DNA from: an uncultured bacterium
GTDB lineage: Bacteria > Planctomycetota > UBA8108 > UBA1146
Length of the DNA stretch: 33,152 bases
Reading direction: 5' to 3'
NCBI GenBank assembly: GCA_913056395.1
Contig: CAJXMG010000031.1
Location: 1 to 33,152 of the forward strand
A model generated the notes under the pieces. The model was not told the origin of the DNA. It saw nothing but the letters and a program-made list of their open reading frames with translations, and made no database searches. Positions 9,173 through 16,852 of the stretch are shown here, piece after piece. Both the position numbers and the translations under genes were made by a program. Each line of letters starts with the position of its first letter. Within the stretch, counting starts at the first letter, position 1.

Positions 9173-9799
9173 ATGTTTATTTCAAAAGACCTCATATTGA
9201 TCCTGCTTCTGTTGATTCTTTCCTCCTGCAATGCTGAACGGGGATCGGATTCCGTTGGCGTTAGTGAGCAAAGTAAAAAGCAGAATATTAACAAGGTCAG
9301 TTCCAAAGATACTCAGGAACACCTCGATCAAATTCCCCCTCCGCGATTGATCCCCGTTTTTGATCCAGAGGTAGAAACGAGGGAAATATCCGACATGGAT
9401 GAATTGAGTCGGGAGTTTCTGGTAGGCGTTGTGACGAGAGATGGCTTGAGAATCAAGAATCTGGTTGTAACGGAGCAATTCTATCTCGAGGTATTATGGC
9501 CTGAGTTTGAGAAAAGTATTCACATGTCTTCCAGAAAAGGCGAGTTCCACTGGGAATTGCTGAGAATGAAAAGCATGGGCGGAATGCTCGAAAAATTTGA
9601 CAGTTATGGTTGGGAACACCTCGAATATAAAGGCACGTTTTTTGACAGTGTGGAGTATTACAATGGCTTTAAACTTCACAATAAACCATTGGTCGAGGTG
9701 AAAGATAAATTGACGGGTGAAACCCAGATGTTGGAGTTGTTCGGTTCGGTTGTCGAATTGGATAATGGGACATTAAAGATTCTGTCGATCCCTGGTTGA
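9173..9799 (+). CDS. Small lipoprotein of unknown function in the TonB operon
   Basis: Product of 208 residues. The start ATG 9173 gives a lipoprotein signal peptide with lipobox LSSC (Cys19). The mature part has a polar, low-complexity linker to about residue 55 and then an alpha/beta region containing SREFLVGVVTRDGLRIKNL and a Trp/Tyr-rich centre (FHWELLRM, YGWEHLEYKGTFFDSVEYY). I do not recognise a family. It lies 11 bases after the receptor stop and about 33 bases before the DUF3450-like gene, so it is almost certainly co-transcribed. A role as a receptor accessory lipoprotein is an inference from position only. Confidence 0.8.
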   Translation: MFISKDLILILLLLILSSCNAERGSDSVGVSEQSKKQNINKVSSKDTQEHLDQIPPPRLIPVFDPEVETREISDMDELSREFLVGVVTRDGLRIKNLVVTEQFYLEVLWPEFEKSIHMSSRKGEFHWELLRMKSMGGMLEKFDSYGWEHLEYKGTFFDSVEYYNGFKLHNKPLVEVKDKLTGETQMLELFGSVVELDNGTLKILSIPG

Positions 9800-9832
9800 T
9801 CGAATCGCTGACTTACAGAGATGGAATACGTC

Positions 9833-10699
9833 ATGAAACGGGAAGAACGAGAAAAGTACATGGTGAGTTCTCGAAGCCTGATCCTTTTGCTTCTGCTGGG
9901 GATCTATTCTCAGTTTTCTTTGAATACAGTGGTTGGGCAAGATGCCAATACGGACGGAGAATCGACAGCCAAAACAAGCGCAGGTAGCCTGGAAATTGAG
10001 CTTTCTGCGCTTCAGGAAAAATTGCGTCGGCGTTCGCTGGAAGAGTTGGAGCGTCGCAAGGCCCAGTTGAACCGTCTCGATCAGTTGAGATACGAACTTC
10101 GTAATCAGGAGCGTTTAAATAACGCGATTCAGAAGCAGCTGTCAGAGCTTGATCAAAAAATATCCGAATCAGACGCAAAAACTTCAGTGGCAGTCAACGA
10201 ATCAATGGAAATCCAGAGCCAGGAAAATCGATTGAAAGAACGGGTCGTTGGATTTCTGCAGTCCCTCAAGAACCGAATCTCCAATGGTATTCCCTGGAAG
10301 AAGTCTGAAAGAGTGGCCTCTGTCGAGACTTCATTACAGTTAATCCGCAACGATGACACATCTGCTCAGGCTGCGATTGCTGCCGCAGGACGAATGGTCA
10401 AGGAGCAAGAAGCCCTTGGGCGGCTCGTGGAGTTTGGAATCATTGAAGTCGAAGTAGATGGCGAAACCAGGGGAATCGAAGGATTTCATTTTGGGCTCTT
10501 GGGAGTGGTTTTTTCAGATGCTGAAGGCAATGTCTTTGGCTGGGCTGGTCCAGGGCAATCTATTGAAAGCGGAATCTCTAAAGATTCTTCAGACTCTGCT
10601 ACAGGCTATCTGATGGCGGTTGATATTTTGAATCGGAAAAGAACTCCCGGGTTGGTGAACATTCAGGTTCCTTCGCTACAAGTGAAGGGAGACCAGTAA
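9833..10699 (+). CDS. DUF3450-like periplasmic coiled-coil protein
   Basis: Product of 288 residues from ATG 9833; ATG 9821 and ATG 9860 are in frame too and none has a strong ribosome site, so the start is uncertain by up to 13 codons. A signal peptide (LILLLLLGIYSQF) is followed by a long coiled coil (about 50-140, Leu/Glu/Arg/Gln heptads), then the segment NGIPWKKSERVASVE that matches the 'IP/ER' signature of DUF3450. A compact C-terminal beta-rich region follows (EVDGETRGIEGFHFGLLGVVF). In gammaproteobacterial TonB2-type clusters a DUF3450 gene sits directly before the long ExbB, exactly as here. It probably forms a periplasmic link of the energy-transducing complex. Its stop TAA overlaps the next start by one base (TAATG). 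Confidence 0.82.
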   Translation: MKREEREKYMVSSRSLILLLLLGIYSQFSLNTVVGQDANTDGESTAKTSAGSLEIELSALQEKLRRRSLEELERRKAQLNRLDQLRYELRNQERLNNAIQKQLSELDQKISESDAKTSVAVNESMEIQSQENRLKERVVGFLQSLKNRISNGIPWKKSERVASVETSLQLIRNDDTSAQAAIAAAGRMVKEQEALGRLVEFGIIEVEVDGETRGIEGFHFGLLGVVFSDAEGNVFGWAGPGQSIESGISKDSSDSATGYLMAVDILNRKRTPGLVNIQVPSLQVKGDQ

Positions 10700-12300
10700 T
10701 GTTTCGGTATTTGATTGTCCTGGGTTCTGTTTTTCTTTGTACATGTATTCAGGCGCAGGACGGCATCACCGTTGATGCGGGTTCAGCTCCCAGTGCACCT
10801 CCCCAAGTGAAGGCTGCTGAAAAGTCGGTATTGGAAGCTGCGATCGCAGATATCAGGGCCGAATTGGCAGTTCTCGAAGATCAGTGGGAAAAAGACAATA
10901 AAGAACTCTCTGAAGAAATTCGCTCACTGACTGAGTCTGTTTTTAATGCTGCCAGCAAGGAAACAGAACTTAGAAATCAGGTCACGGAACTTCAAAACAA
11001 GCTCGCTGATAAAGAGTTCAACCGTTTGGAAGTTGAAGCCAAAAGAGATTCGCTGAAGAGTATGTCTGCCGCTGTGAACAGTGAACTGAGAAATCAAATC
11101 GCTGATTTGAATGATCGGTTCTCCACTGGCGTATTTTCTCTCGAGGCTCCTGAATTTGGTCCTTCATTGGCGGCCAAGCTTGAGTTGGAGGCTTTGGATG
11201 AAAACAGGGATCTCGACTTTCTTTTGACGAGTTTCAATCAAGTCTTGTCTGCGGCTGAGACTACGAGTTCATTCAAGACTGATGTGCAAGTCGTGGCTGA
11301 TGGGCGTCGGATCGCCGAGGCTGATGTTCTTCGATTGGGACTGGTCGATAATTATTTCAGTCAGGGCCCATTCTCAGGGCGGCTGGTAAAAGATGAGATC
11401 ACAGGGGACACCCCTGAAGGGCTTTCGGAAGGTTTGACGAGTGAACAGGTTCTCCTGATTCGTGATTTCGTGGCTAACCCATCAGCGGGAGGAAAATTGC
11501 CCGTCGATGTGAGTGGGGGCGCCGGGTTCGCTTCTCTGGCGGCAGGAGACAGCTGGGCGGAATGGTTTGAAAAAGGTGGCAGCTTTATGTGGGGGCTTGT
11601 CGCTTTGGCGACCTTCTCCCTATTGATGATTTTCGAGCGCGCATTGGTGTTGTTTATCAAGTCGATGGGGATCCAGGCCTCGGTAGACAAGGTTCTCAAG
11701 CCCCTTCAAAACGGCGACATCGAAACTGCAATTCAAAAAGCGCGAGGTCTGAATAACCCCGTAGGAACAGTCATGCTGGCAGCCTTGGAAAATTCAGATC
11801 AACCAGAGGAGATCATCGAAAGTTCCATCGAGGATGCGATGATGACCGTTGCTCCGATTTACCGGTCAAGGCTCGCCATGATCGCTCTCTGCGCTGCAGT
11901 CGCTCCTTTGATGGGTTTGCTTGGTACTGTTACAGGAATGATTGGAACCTTCCAGAACTTGGTAATTTTCGGTGCCAGTGATCCACGAAATCTTGCAGGA
12001 GGGATATCGGAAGCACTGATTACCACCCAAGGCGGTCTCTACGTTGCGATCCCCAGTTTGTTGATGAGAGGGATACTCGGCTCCATCGCGGAAAAATCAG
12101 TTGGGAAAATAGAATCCGGAGCGATGTCTGCATTGATCGAAATTCTGAAAATGCGTGGTGAGATCGGCGATGAAGCGGGAATTCCACTTTCTGATCCAGT
12201 GTTAGATTCAGCTCCGAGTGATCTTAACGAGGAAAAACCTGAGACGACTCAGGATGGAGTCGATCTCGATTCTCCTGAGGAAGAGAAAATTAGCGGATGA
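10699..12300 (+). CDS. ttpC: TtpC-like long ExbB (MotA/TolQ/ExbB channel with periplasmic coiled coil)
   Basis: Product of 533 residues. A signal peptide (about 1-20, ending IQAQ) precedes a periplasmic coiled coil at about 45-150. A globular periplasmic region lies at about 155-285. The channel part follows: a first membrane helix at about 295-318 (FMWGLVALATFSLLMIFERA) and a pair of helices at about 394-460 with the family signature PLMGLLGTVTGMIGTF and LITTQGGLYVAIPS. The C-terminal tail is acidic. This layout matches TtpC of the Vibrio TonB2 system, which is needed there together with ExbB2 and ExbD2. It should form part of the inner-membrane proton channel that drives TonB. The start overlaps the previous stop by one base and the stop overlaps the next start (ATGA), so translation is coupled. 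Confidence 0.9.
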   Translation: MFRYLIVLGSVFLCTCIQAQDGITVDAGSAPSAPPQVKAAEKSVLEAAIADIRAELAVLEDQWEKDNKELSEEIRSLTESVFNAASKETELRNQVTELQNKLADKEFNRLEVEAKRDSLKSMSAAVNSELRNQIADLNDRFSTGVFSLEAPEFGPSLAAKLELEALDENRDLDFLLTSFNQVLSAAETTSSFKTDVQVVADGRRIAEADVLRLGLVDNYFSQGPFSGRLVKDEITGDTPEGLSEGLTSEQVLLIRDFVANPSAGGKLPVDVSGGAGFASLAAGDSWAEWFEKGGSFMWGLVALATFSLLMIFERALVLFIKSMGIQASVDKVLKPLQNGDIETAIQKARGLNNPVGTVMLAALENSDQPEEIIESSIEDAMMTVAPIYRSRLAMIALCAAVAPLMGLLGTVTGMIGTFQNLVIFGASDPRNLAGGISEALITTQGGLYVAIPSLLMRGILGSIAEKSVGKIESGAMSALIEILKMRGEIGDEAGIPLSDPVLDSAPSDLNEEKPETTQDGVDLDSPEEEKISG

Positions 12301-13019
12301 TGATTCTGGATCTCTTTGAACGACTGGGCAAGTTGATTGAGGAGGGGACCTTGGGTGTCATGGTTCCCCTGATGGGTACCTGTTTTGTGATTTGCTATCT
12401 TGCGGTGGATCGCTTTCGATATCTGTATGAACCCCGTTCGTTCTTCAGGTTCATCCCGACATTCCGGAGAAGCCTTTTAGAAGATAAAGTCGGCTTCCAA
12501 AAATGCCTGACCTCATTTTTGGAAGCAGATAATGCCGAAACCAGAAAGAAACTGGAGCTCGCTTGTCAGAAATATCAAACGCCACATGGTCGTTTCATTC
12601 AGCGATGCTTGCTGGGTCAAGGTCGTCGTGGAAGCAAGATTCAGCAACTGGAAACTCAACAAGCAGAGCTCTCTGAAAATCTGGCTATCGAAACCAGTAT
12701 TCCTCTGCTTTCAACATTTGCCAGAACTGCACCATTGATGGGATTGATGGGCACCGTCACCGGAATGATTGCCACTTTTTCAGCAATGATGCTCTCCTCT
12801 GGTACGGATCCCAAAGCGCTCTCTTCGGGAATTCGTATTGCTCTTTTAGCGACCAATGTTGGCTTGGTGGTTTCATTGCCTGGAATCGTCGCCTTGGGAA
12901 TTCTCTCACGGAGGGGGCAGGTTTTGCAGGAAGAGATTCGCAAAACTTCTCTTCTCCTTCGGAATCATAAAACGGAAAGTTCAAATTCCGATTTGAAAGG
13001 AGCCCGAATTGAAGAGTAG
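12297..13019 (+). CDS. exbB: ExbB-like proton-channel protein (second copy)
   Basis: Product of 240 residues, three membrane helices: about 18-35 (GVMVPLMGTCFVICYLAVDR), about 145-165 and about 180-205. The signature APLMGLMGTVTGMIATF and the helix RIALLATNVGLVVSLPGIVAL are diagnostic of the MotA/TolQ/ExbB family. It lacks the long periplasmic extension of the preceding gene, as ExbB2 does next to TtpC. It is somewhat longer than typical ExbB2 because of a larger cytoplasmic loop (about 45-125). ATG 12297 overlaps the previous stop by 4 bases; ATG 12300 is the next possible start. With ExbD it should form the proton-conducting channel for TonB. Confidence 0.92.
   Translation: MMILDLFERLGKLIEEGTLGVMVPLMGTCFVICYLAVDRFRYLYEPRSFFRFIPTFRRSLLEDKVGFQKCLTSFLEADNAETRKKLELACQKYQTPHGRFIQRCLLGQGRRGSKIQQLETQQAELSENLAIETSIPLLSTFARTAPLMGLMGTVTGMIATFSAMMLSSGTDPKALSSGIRIALLATNVGLVVSLPGIVALGILSRRGQVLQEEIRKTSLLLRNHKTESSNSDLKGARIEE
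12996..13011 (+). promoter_or_regulatory. Strong ribosome binding site for TTG-started exbD
   Basis: AAAGGAG lies 5 bases before TTG at 13009, inside the end of the preceding exbB gene. It decides the exbD start: the ExbD N terminus then has the usual short cytoplasmic segment before the membrane helix. Confidence 0.75.
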
Positions 13020-13416
13020 GCGAAATAGCGCTCTTGAAGAGGCCTCTGTGGATATGTCACCGATGATTGACATGACTTTCCTGTTGCTGATTTTCTTCAT
13101 CGTCAATATGAACTTCACGAAAGAAACCGGTATTGAGGTCAAGAGACCGACAGCAGCAACTGGTGAGGCCAAGACCGGAGATGTCATCATGGTTGGGATT
13201 TCATCTGCGGGAACCATTCATATGAATGGTAAACGGATTGATTTGAGTAATGTGCGTCCCACTGTCTCTCAAGCACGTAACAAGACACCCAAAGCGGCAC
13301 TGGTTGTCGTGGCAGATGAAGCTGTCAGGACAGGTTTGCTGACACGGGTGATTGACGAATGCAAGCTGGCCGGGGCTGAAGACATCAGTATTGCTACAGG
13401 GAATGGAAATCTGTGA
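13009..13416 (+). CDS. exbD: ExbD biopolymer transport protein
   Basis: Product of 135 residues, the usual ExbD length. A short cytoplasmic start precedes the single membrane helix SPMIDMTFLLLIFFIV at about 17-32; Asp21 is the membrane aspartate that carries protons in ExbD and TolR. The periplasmic domain follows (GTIHMNGKRIDLSNV, ALVVVADEAVRTGLLTRVID), ending with the typical AGAEDISIAT strand. The start codon is TTG, supported by a strong Shine-Dalgarno, and overlaps exbB by 11 bases. The stop overlaps the TonB start (GTGA). Confidence 0.94.
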   Translation: MKSRRNSALEEASVDMSPMIDMTFLLLIFFIVNMNFTKETGIEVKRPTAATGEAKTGDVIMVGISSAGTIHMNGKRIDLSNVRPTVSQARNKTPKAALVVVADEAVRTGLLTRVIDECKLAGAEDISIATGNGNL

Positions 13417-14234
13417 ATGCTGCCAAGTTGAACAGAAGCCCTGGAGGCTTTACCGGTATCCTGAAAACATTGGCACTTGGCGGAGGATTCGCTCTCTTTG
13501 TGCTTTTGGTATTGGCGTGGTTACAGCCGGTGGGCATTCAGGAAGAACGGGCAGTAGCACCCCAGTTTCGTTTTAAAGTGGCGCAAAAAAGAGCAGCAAA
13601 AGCTCCTCCCAGAAAGCCTCCCAAGCAAGAACCCAAACGTCGAGAAATGAAGCGGGATGAGCCCAAGCCTCAACAAAAAACGATCGCACGAAAGGCCAGG
13701 CCAAGGCGATCAGCCACACCCCGTAAAGCCTCCAGTATGCGCTCAGGTGTTCGCAGCGGCTTTTCCGGAATGAACTTGATGGCAGGACTGGGTGGTGCAG
13801 GTACGGGTGGAGTTTCTCTACCCACGTCCCAATCCTTTGATGCGATCGCAGGTGAGGCGATGGAGCTGGTGAATTATCAAGAACAGCGCCGTGCCATACG
13901 CGAAATGCGAGATCGGGGTCAACGTGAACGAAACTCAGGTGCTGGGGCTCTTTCACGTGAAGCTCGACCCGTGTACCTGAAAAAACCGGACTATCCAAAG
14001 AAGGCTTTGCAGAAACAGATCGGTGGCTTTGTTCGTTTGAGAATGCTGATCGACAGGGATGGGAAAATCGAGGAGTACGAAATCCTCTCTGCTCAACCAG
14101 CGGGCTTGTTTGAAGAGGCGATAGAAAAAGTTCTTGGACAATGGACTTTCGATGCGGCATTGGATGCCAATGGCAAGCCGATCGAATCGTGGAGAGAGTA
14201 CAACTACGTCTTCAAGATCGAGGATGCGAGATAA
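13413..14234 (+). CDS. tonB: TonB energy transducer
   Basis: Product of 273 residues with a GTG start overlapping the exbD stop; an ATG four bases later is out of frame, which supports GTG. One N-terminal membrane anchor (about 18-38, LALGGGFALFVLLVLAWL) is followed by a Lys/Pro/Arg-rich periplasmic spacer (about 55-105, PPRKPPKQEPKRRE). A Gly-rich stretch comes next, then the TonB C-terminal domain at about 185-270 (KPDYPKKALQKQIGGFVRLRM, IDRDGKIEEYEIL, EEAIEKVLGQWTF). TonB spans the periplasm and transfers proton-motive energy from ExbB/ExbD to outer-membrane receptors, here probably the receptor encoded at 6324-9161. Confidence 0.94.
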   Translation: MNAAKLNRSPGGFTGILKTLALGGGFALFVLLVLAWLQPVGIQEERAVAPQFRFKVAQKRAAKAPPRKPPKQEPKRREMKRDEPKPQQKTIARKARPRRSATPRKASSMRSGVRSGFSGMNLMAGLGGAGTGGVSLPTSQSFDAIAGEAMELVNYQEQRRAIREMRDRGQRERNSGAGALSREARPVYLKKPDYPKKALQKQIGGFVRLRMLIDRDGKIEEYEILSAQPAGLFEEAIEKVLGQWTFDAALDANGKPIESWREYNYVFKIEDAR

Positions 14235-14238
14235 GACA

Positions 14239-15828
14239 ATGAAGAATCAAATTCACCACTGTTTCGAACTACTCTTTATGAGCAACGGATATTTCCTGTT
14301 GATCTTGGGCTTGAGTTCCGGGTTGGTGGGTTGCAAGACGATGACTGAGGCTCAAAGGGCCGCTTATGAACAGGAACAGAAGCAAATTTCGGTAGCCGAT
14401 CAGGTTCAGGTTCAGAACAACGAAGCGGTGGCGCAACTCGATGAGGAAGAGCGTAAACTGAAGTTGCGAGCACTTCTGGTCAATCGCAGGGTTGATCGTC
14501 AGGAAGCATACAAGGAGGCCGTCTCCAGAGTCATGTCCGGAGACGCAGAAGGTTGCCTCGGGATTCTGGAACCACTATTGGCTGAAGATGAGGCTGCCAA
14601 GCGTACCTACGAAGAGGCACGGGCTGCAGGAAATGAAGATGAAGTTCTTGCGGATGAGTCGGGGGATCCCATCATTCCGCCCATGGAGTCCGTTGAGAAA
14701 GCCAACTATCTCGTGGTAATGGGTGCTGCAAAAAATGATAACGGGGATATGGATGGGGCGATCCGTGCATTCAGTGAGGCCGTTGATCTGGATTCCGGAA
14801 ATCGAATGGCCCGGATCAATCTTGGGAAACTGCAGTTTAGCAGTGGCAACTTTGAAGAGGCGATGAAGGCATTCAGCAAGGAGCTCGCTGCGGGTTACCG
14901 CTCAGGAGAGAATCTGTTTCTTTTGGCCCAAGCTCAATATGAGGTCGGTAGCCAGAAGGGGGATATGACTCTTCTGGAAGCTGCCAGAATCGCCATCGAT
15001 GAAGCCAGAGTTCAAGATCCAGGAAATGAAGAGTTTTTGAGCTGGGGGGCGACTCTCGATTTCGAGTTGAAGAGATACGAAGAAGCGATTCGAAAGCTCG
15101 ACAGCATTTTGACTCGATACCCAGCCAATGCTTATTATCTGGAGTTGAAAGCGCGTAGTTTTGAGGCGTTGGAACAACCGGCAGAAGCTGCCGACAGCTA
15201 TGAATCATACCTTCGCATCGTCGGAATCAATAAATCCACGAAGCAGGCTTGTCTTCAATTATCAGATATCTATTCACTCGATCTGAACCAACCAGATCGT
15301 GGGGCTATCTGGTTTTCCAGAGCGTTTTCTGATGATCTTCAGCAAATGTCAGCGAAAGAATGTTTTTACTACGGAACTTTGCTCGAAGAAGCGGGTCTTC
15401 TCGCTGACGCTTTGCAGGTGTATGCACAAGTTGAAGGAGATTCAGATCAGAAAGCAGAAGCCATTTCTCGAAAAGCTGCGATTCTGATGGGGTCGGGAAA
15501 GAATGATATGGCGATCGAAGCCCTTGAATCGGTGACTGACATTAATCGTAACGATGGCAAAACCTGGCTTCTTCTGGGTGATTTGTACCTGGATCAGGGA
15601 GACCTCGGTGAAGCTCGCGATTCATATGGGGTTGCAGCAGGTTTGCCGGTTTCAAAAGCGGACGGATTGGCGGGTCTCGCAGAAGTGGCATACGAGATGG
15701 GCAATCTCGAGCAGGCGGTTCGATACTACGAAGACGCTGTCGCTGAAAAACCCGAGGATTTGCGCTTTACGGGGGCATTGGAGCAGATTCGTGAAGAGTT
15801 GAAATTTGCTTCCTCTCGGGAAGGCTGA
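14239..15828 (+). CDS. TPR lipoprotein of the TonB2/TtpC-type operon
   Basis: Product of 529 residues starting at ATG 14239, four bases after the tonB stop. This start gives a lipoprotein signal peptide with lipobox GLVGC (Cys about 32); an upstream in-frame ATG at 14134 would lie inside tonB and hide the signal. After a charged coiled-coil-like part, at least seven TPR units run from about residue 155 to the end (NGDMDGAIRAFSEAVDLD, GNFEEAMKAFSKEL, KRYEEAIRKLDSIL, GDLGEARDSYGVAAGL, GNLEQAVRYYEDAV). A TPR protein is the standard last gene of TtpC/TonB2 clusters in Gammaproteobacteria. It is probably an outer-membrane lipoprotein that scaffolds or tunes the system; its exact role is not established. 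Confidence 0.9.
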   Translation: MKNQIHHCFELLFMSNGYFLLILGLSSGLVGCKTMTEAQRAAYEQEQKQISVADQVQVQNNEAVAQLDEEERKLKLRALLVNRRVDRQEAYKEAVSRVMSGDAEGCLGILEPLLAEDEAAKRTYEEARAAGNEDEVLADESGDPIIPPMESVEKANYLVVMGAAKNDNGDMDGAIRAFSEAVDLDSGNRMARINLGKLQFSSGNFEEAMKAFSKELAAGYRSGENLFLLAQAQYEVGSQKGDMTLLEAARIAIDEARVQDPGNEEFLSWGATLDFELKRYEEAIRKLDSILTRYPANAYYLELKARSFEALEQPAEAADSYESYLRIVGINKSTKQACLQLSDIYSLDLNQPDRGAIWFSRAFSDDLQQMSAKECFYYGTLLEEAGLLADALQVYAQVEGDSDQKAEAISRKAAILMGSGKNDMAIEALESVTDINRNDGKTWLLLGDLYLDQGDLGEARDSYGVAAGLPVSKADGLAGLAEVAYEMGNLEQAVRYYEDAVAEKPEDLRFTGALEQIREELKFASSREG

Positions 15829-16000
15829 GCGAATCTGCAGGCGTGCTTACAGGATCTTTATTTTCGTCTTAACAGTTTCTTGACGGTACCGTGGTTGAAT
15901 GCAGGAGACTTCAAACGGGTGGGATCCCGTTCTGATTCCCCATTCGGATCCTGTAAAGGATGAGAAGTCGGTGAGCTTTTCCCATTCTTCGGAGATTTGA

Positions 16001-16852
16001 ATGCCGTACAGGTATTGGACACTTTTGGTATCGCTACTGCTCATGGTTTCAGGTTGCCAGCAGCGAAGTCTCAATGATGGACCAACGACTATCGATACCG
16101 GCGAAACTGTTCCGGTCGAGGAATGTCCGGTTCCAGATTCGTCAACCGTTCCACTTCGTATCAACGAGTTGATGATTGAAAACCAGTCAACGATACCTAC
16201 GCAGGATAATGATTACCTACCCTGGATTGAACTCTACAACACAGGGTCTGAAGACTTTGACCTTGGTGGAGTCACTCTCTCCGATGAATTGGGAAATCCT
16301 GACAAGTGGCAGTTCCCCTGTGATCTGGAAAACTCTTTGATACCTCCAGGCGGATTCAGAGTGCTTTTCTTTGAAGGTACTGATGGAGATCCGGACAATG
16401 ACCGGATTGATTTCAACTTGCCATTGACCGATTTCACTTTGGTCTTGAATGGGTCTGTGGACCTTTTTGCTGTCAATCCTGATGCGCTGGGGCCAGATGA
16501 AGTTATTGGCTTGTTTCCTGATGGAGAGGGAGACCCGGCAAATCTGCAGTTACCCACTCCCGGTGAGCCCAATGCAGATAAAGAACTTCCGCCGATGTTC
16601 GTTCGTGGAGATCTTGATTTGAATGAGGTGGTCAATCAGGAGGACTTGAATCTTCTTCAGCAGCACTTCGACGGCGCCCCCATATTTACTCTTTGTCCTG
16701 ATCGGCTTGATGTTGATGACAACGGACTGATATCGGTGTCAGACCTGCTCTTTTTGGCGAAGTTCTTGGACGGCATTGTGGAAATGCCCATGCCTTATCC
16801 GAATGCAGGTTTAGACCCCACGGCGGATTCCATGAGTTGTGAGGGGCCTTAA
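16001..16852 (+). CDS. Lamin-tail-domain lipoprotein with C-terminal dockerin-like motif
   Basis: Product of 283 residues, with GGAG 7 bases before ATG 16001. A lipoprotein signal peptide ends in lipobox VSGC (Cys19). Residues about 50-180 form a lamin-tail-like (LTD) domain: LRINELMIEN, LPWIELYNTGSEDFDLGG and the capping strand LIPPGGFRVLFFEG. Residues about 200-250 have the paired calcium loops DLDLNEVVNQED and DVDDNGLISVSD, followed by a short tail with the pattern PYPNAGLDPT and one Cys. Lamin-tail domains in bacteria occur in secreted nucleases and surface proteins; no nuclease motif is seen here. The next gene starts directly at its stop (TAAATG). The 172 bp before it (15829-16000) hold only a 10-bp palindrome, ACGGTACCGT at 15883-15892, and no clear terminator. 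Confidence 0.85.
   Translation: MPYRYWTLLVSLLLMVSGCQQRSLNDGPTTIDTGETVPVEECPVPDSSTVPLRINELMIENQSTIPTQDNDYLPWIELYNTGSEDFDLGGVTLSDELGNPDKWQFPCDLENSLIPPGGFRVLFFEGTDGDPDNDRIDFNLPLTDFTLVLNGSVDLFAVNPDALGPDEVIGLFPDGEGDPANLQLPTPGEPNADKELPPMFVRGDLDLNEVVNQEDLNLLQQHFDGAPIFTLCPDRLDVDDNGLISVSDLLFLAKFLDGIVEMPMPYPNAGLDPTADSMSCEGP

Noticed and set aside
15847-16164. 105-codon - strand frame across the gap after the TPR gene
   Set aside because: Overlaps the lipoprotein start at 16001 and has no signal, motif or ribosome site.
16001-16852. Secreted nuclease, as often linked to lamin-tail domains
   Set aside because: No nuclease catalytic motif is visible; only the lamin-tail-like and dockerin-like parts are supported.
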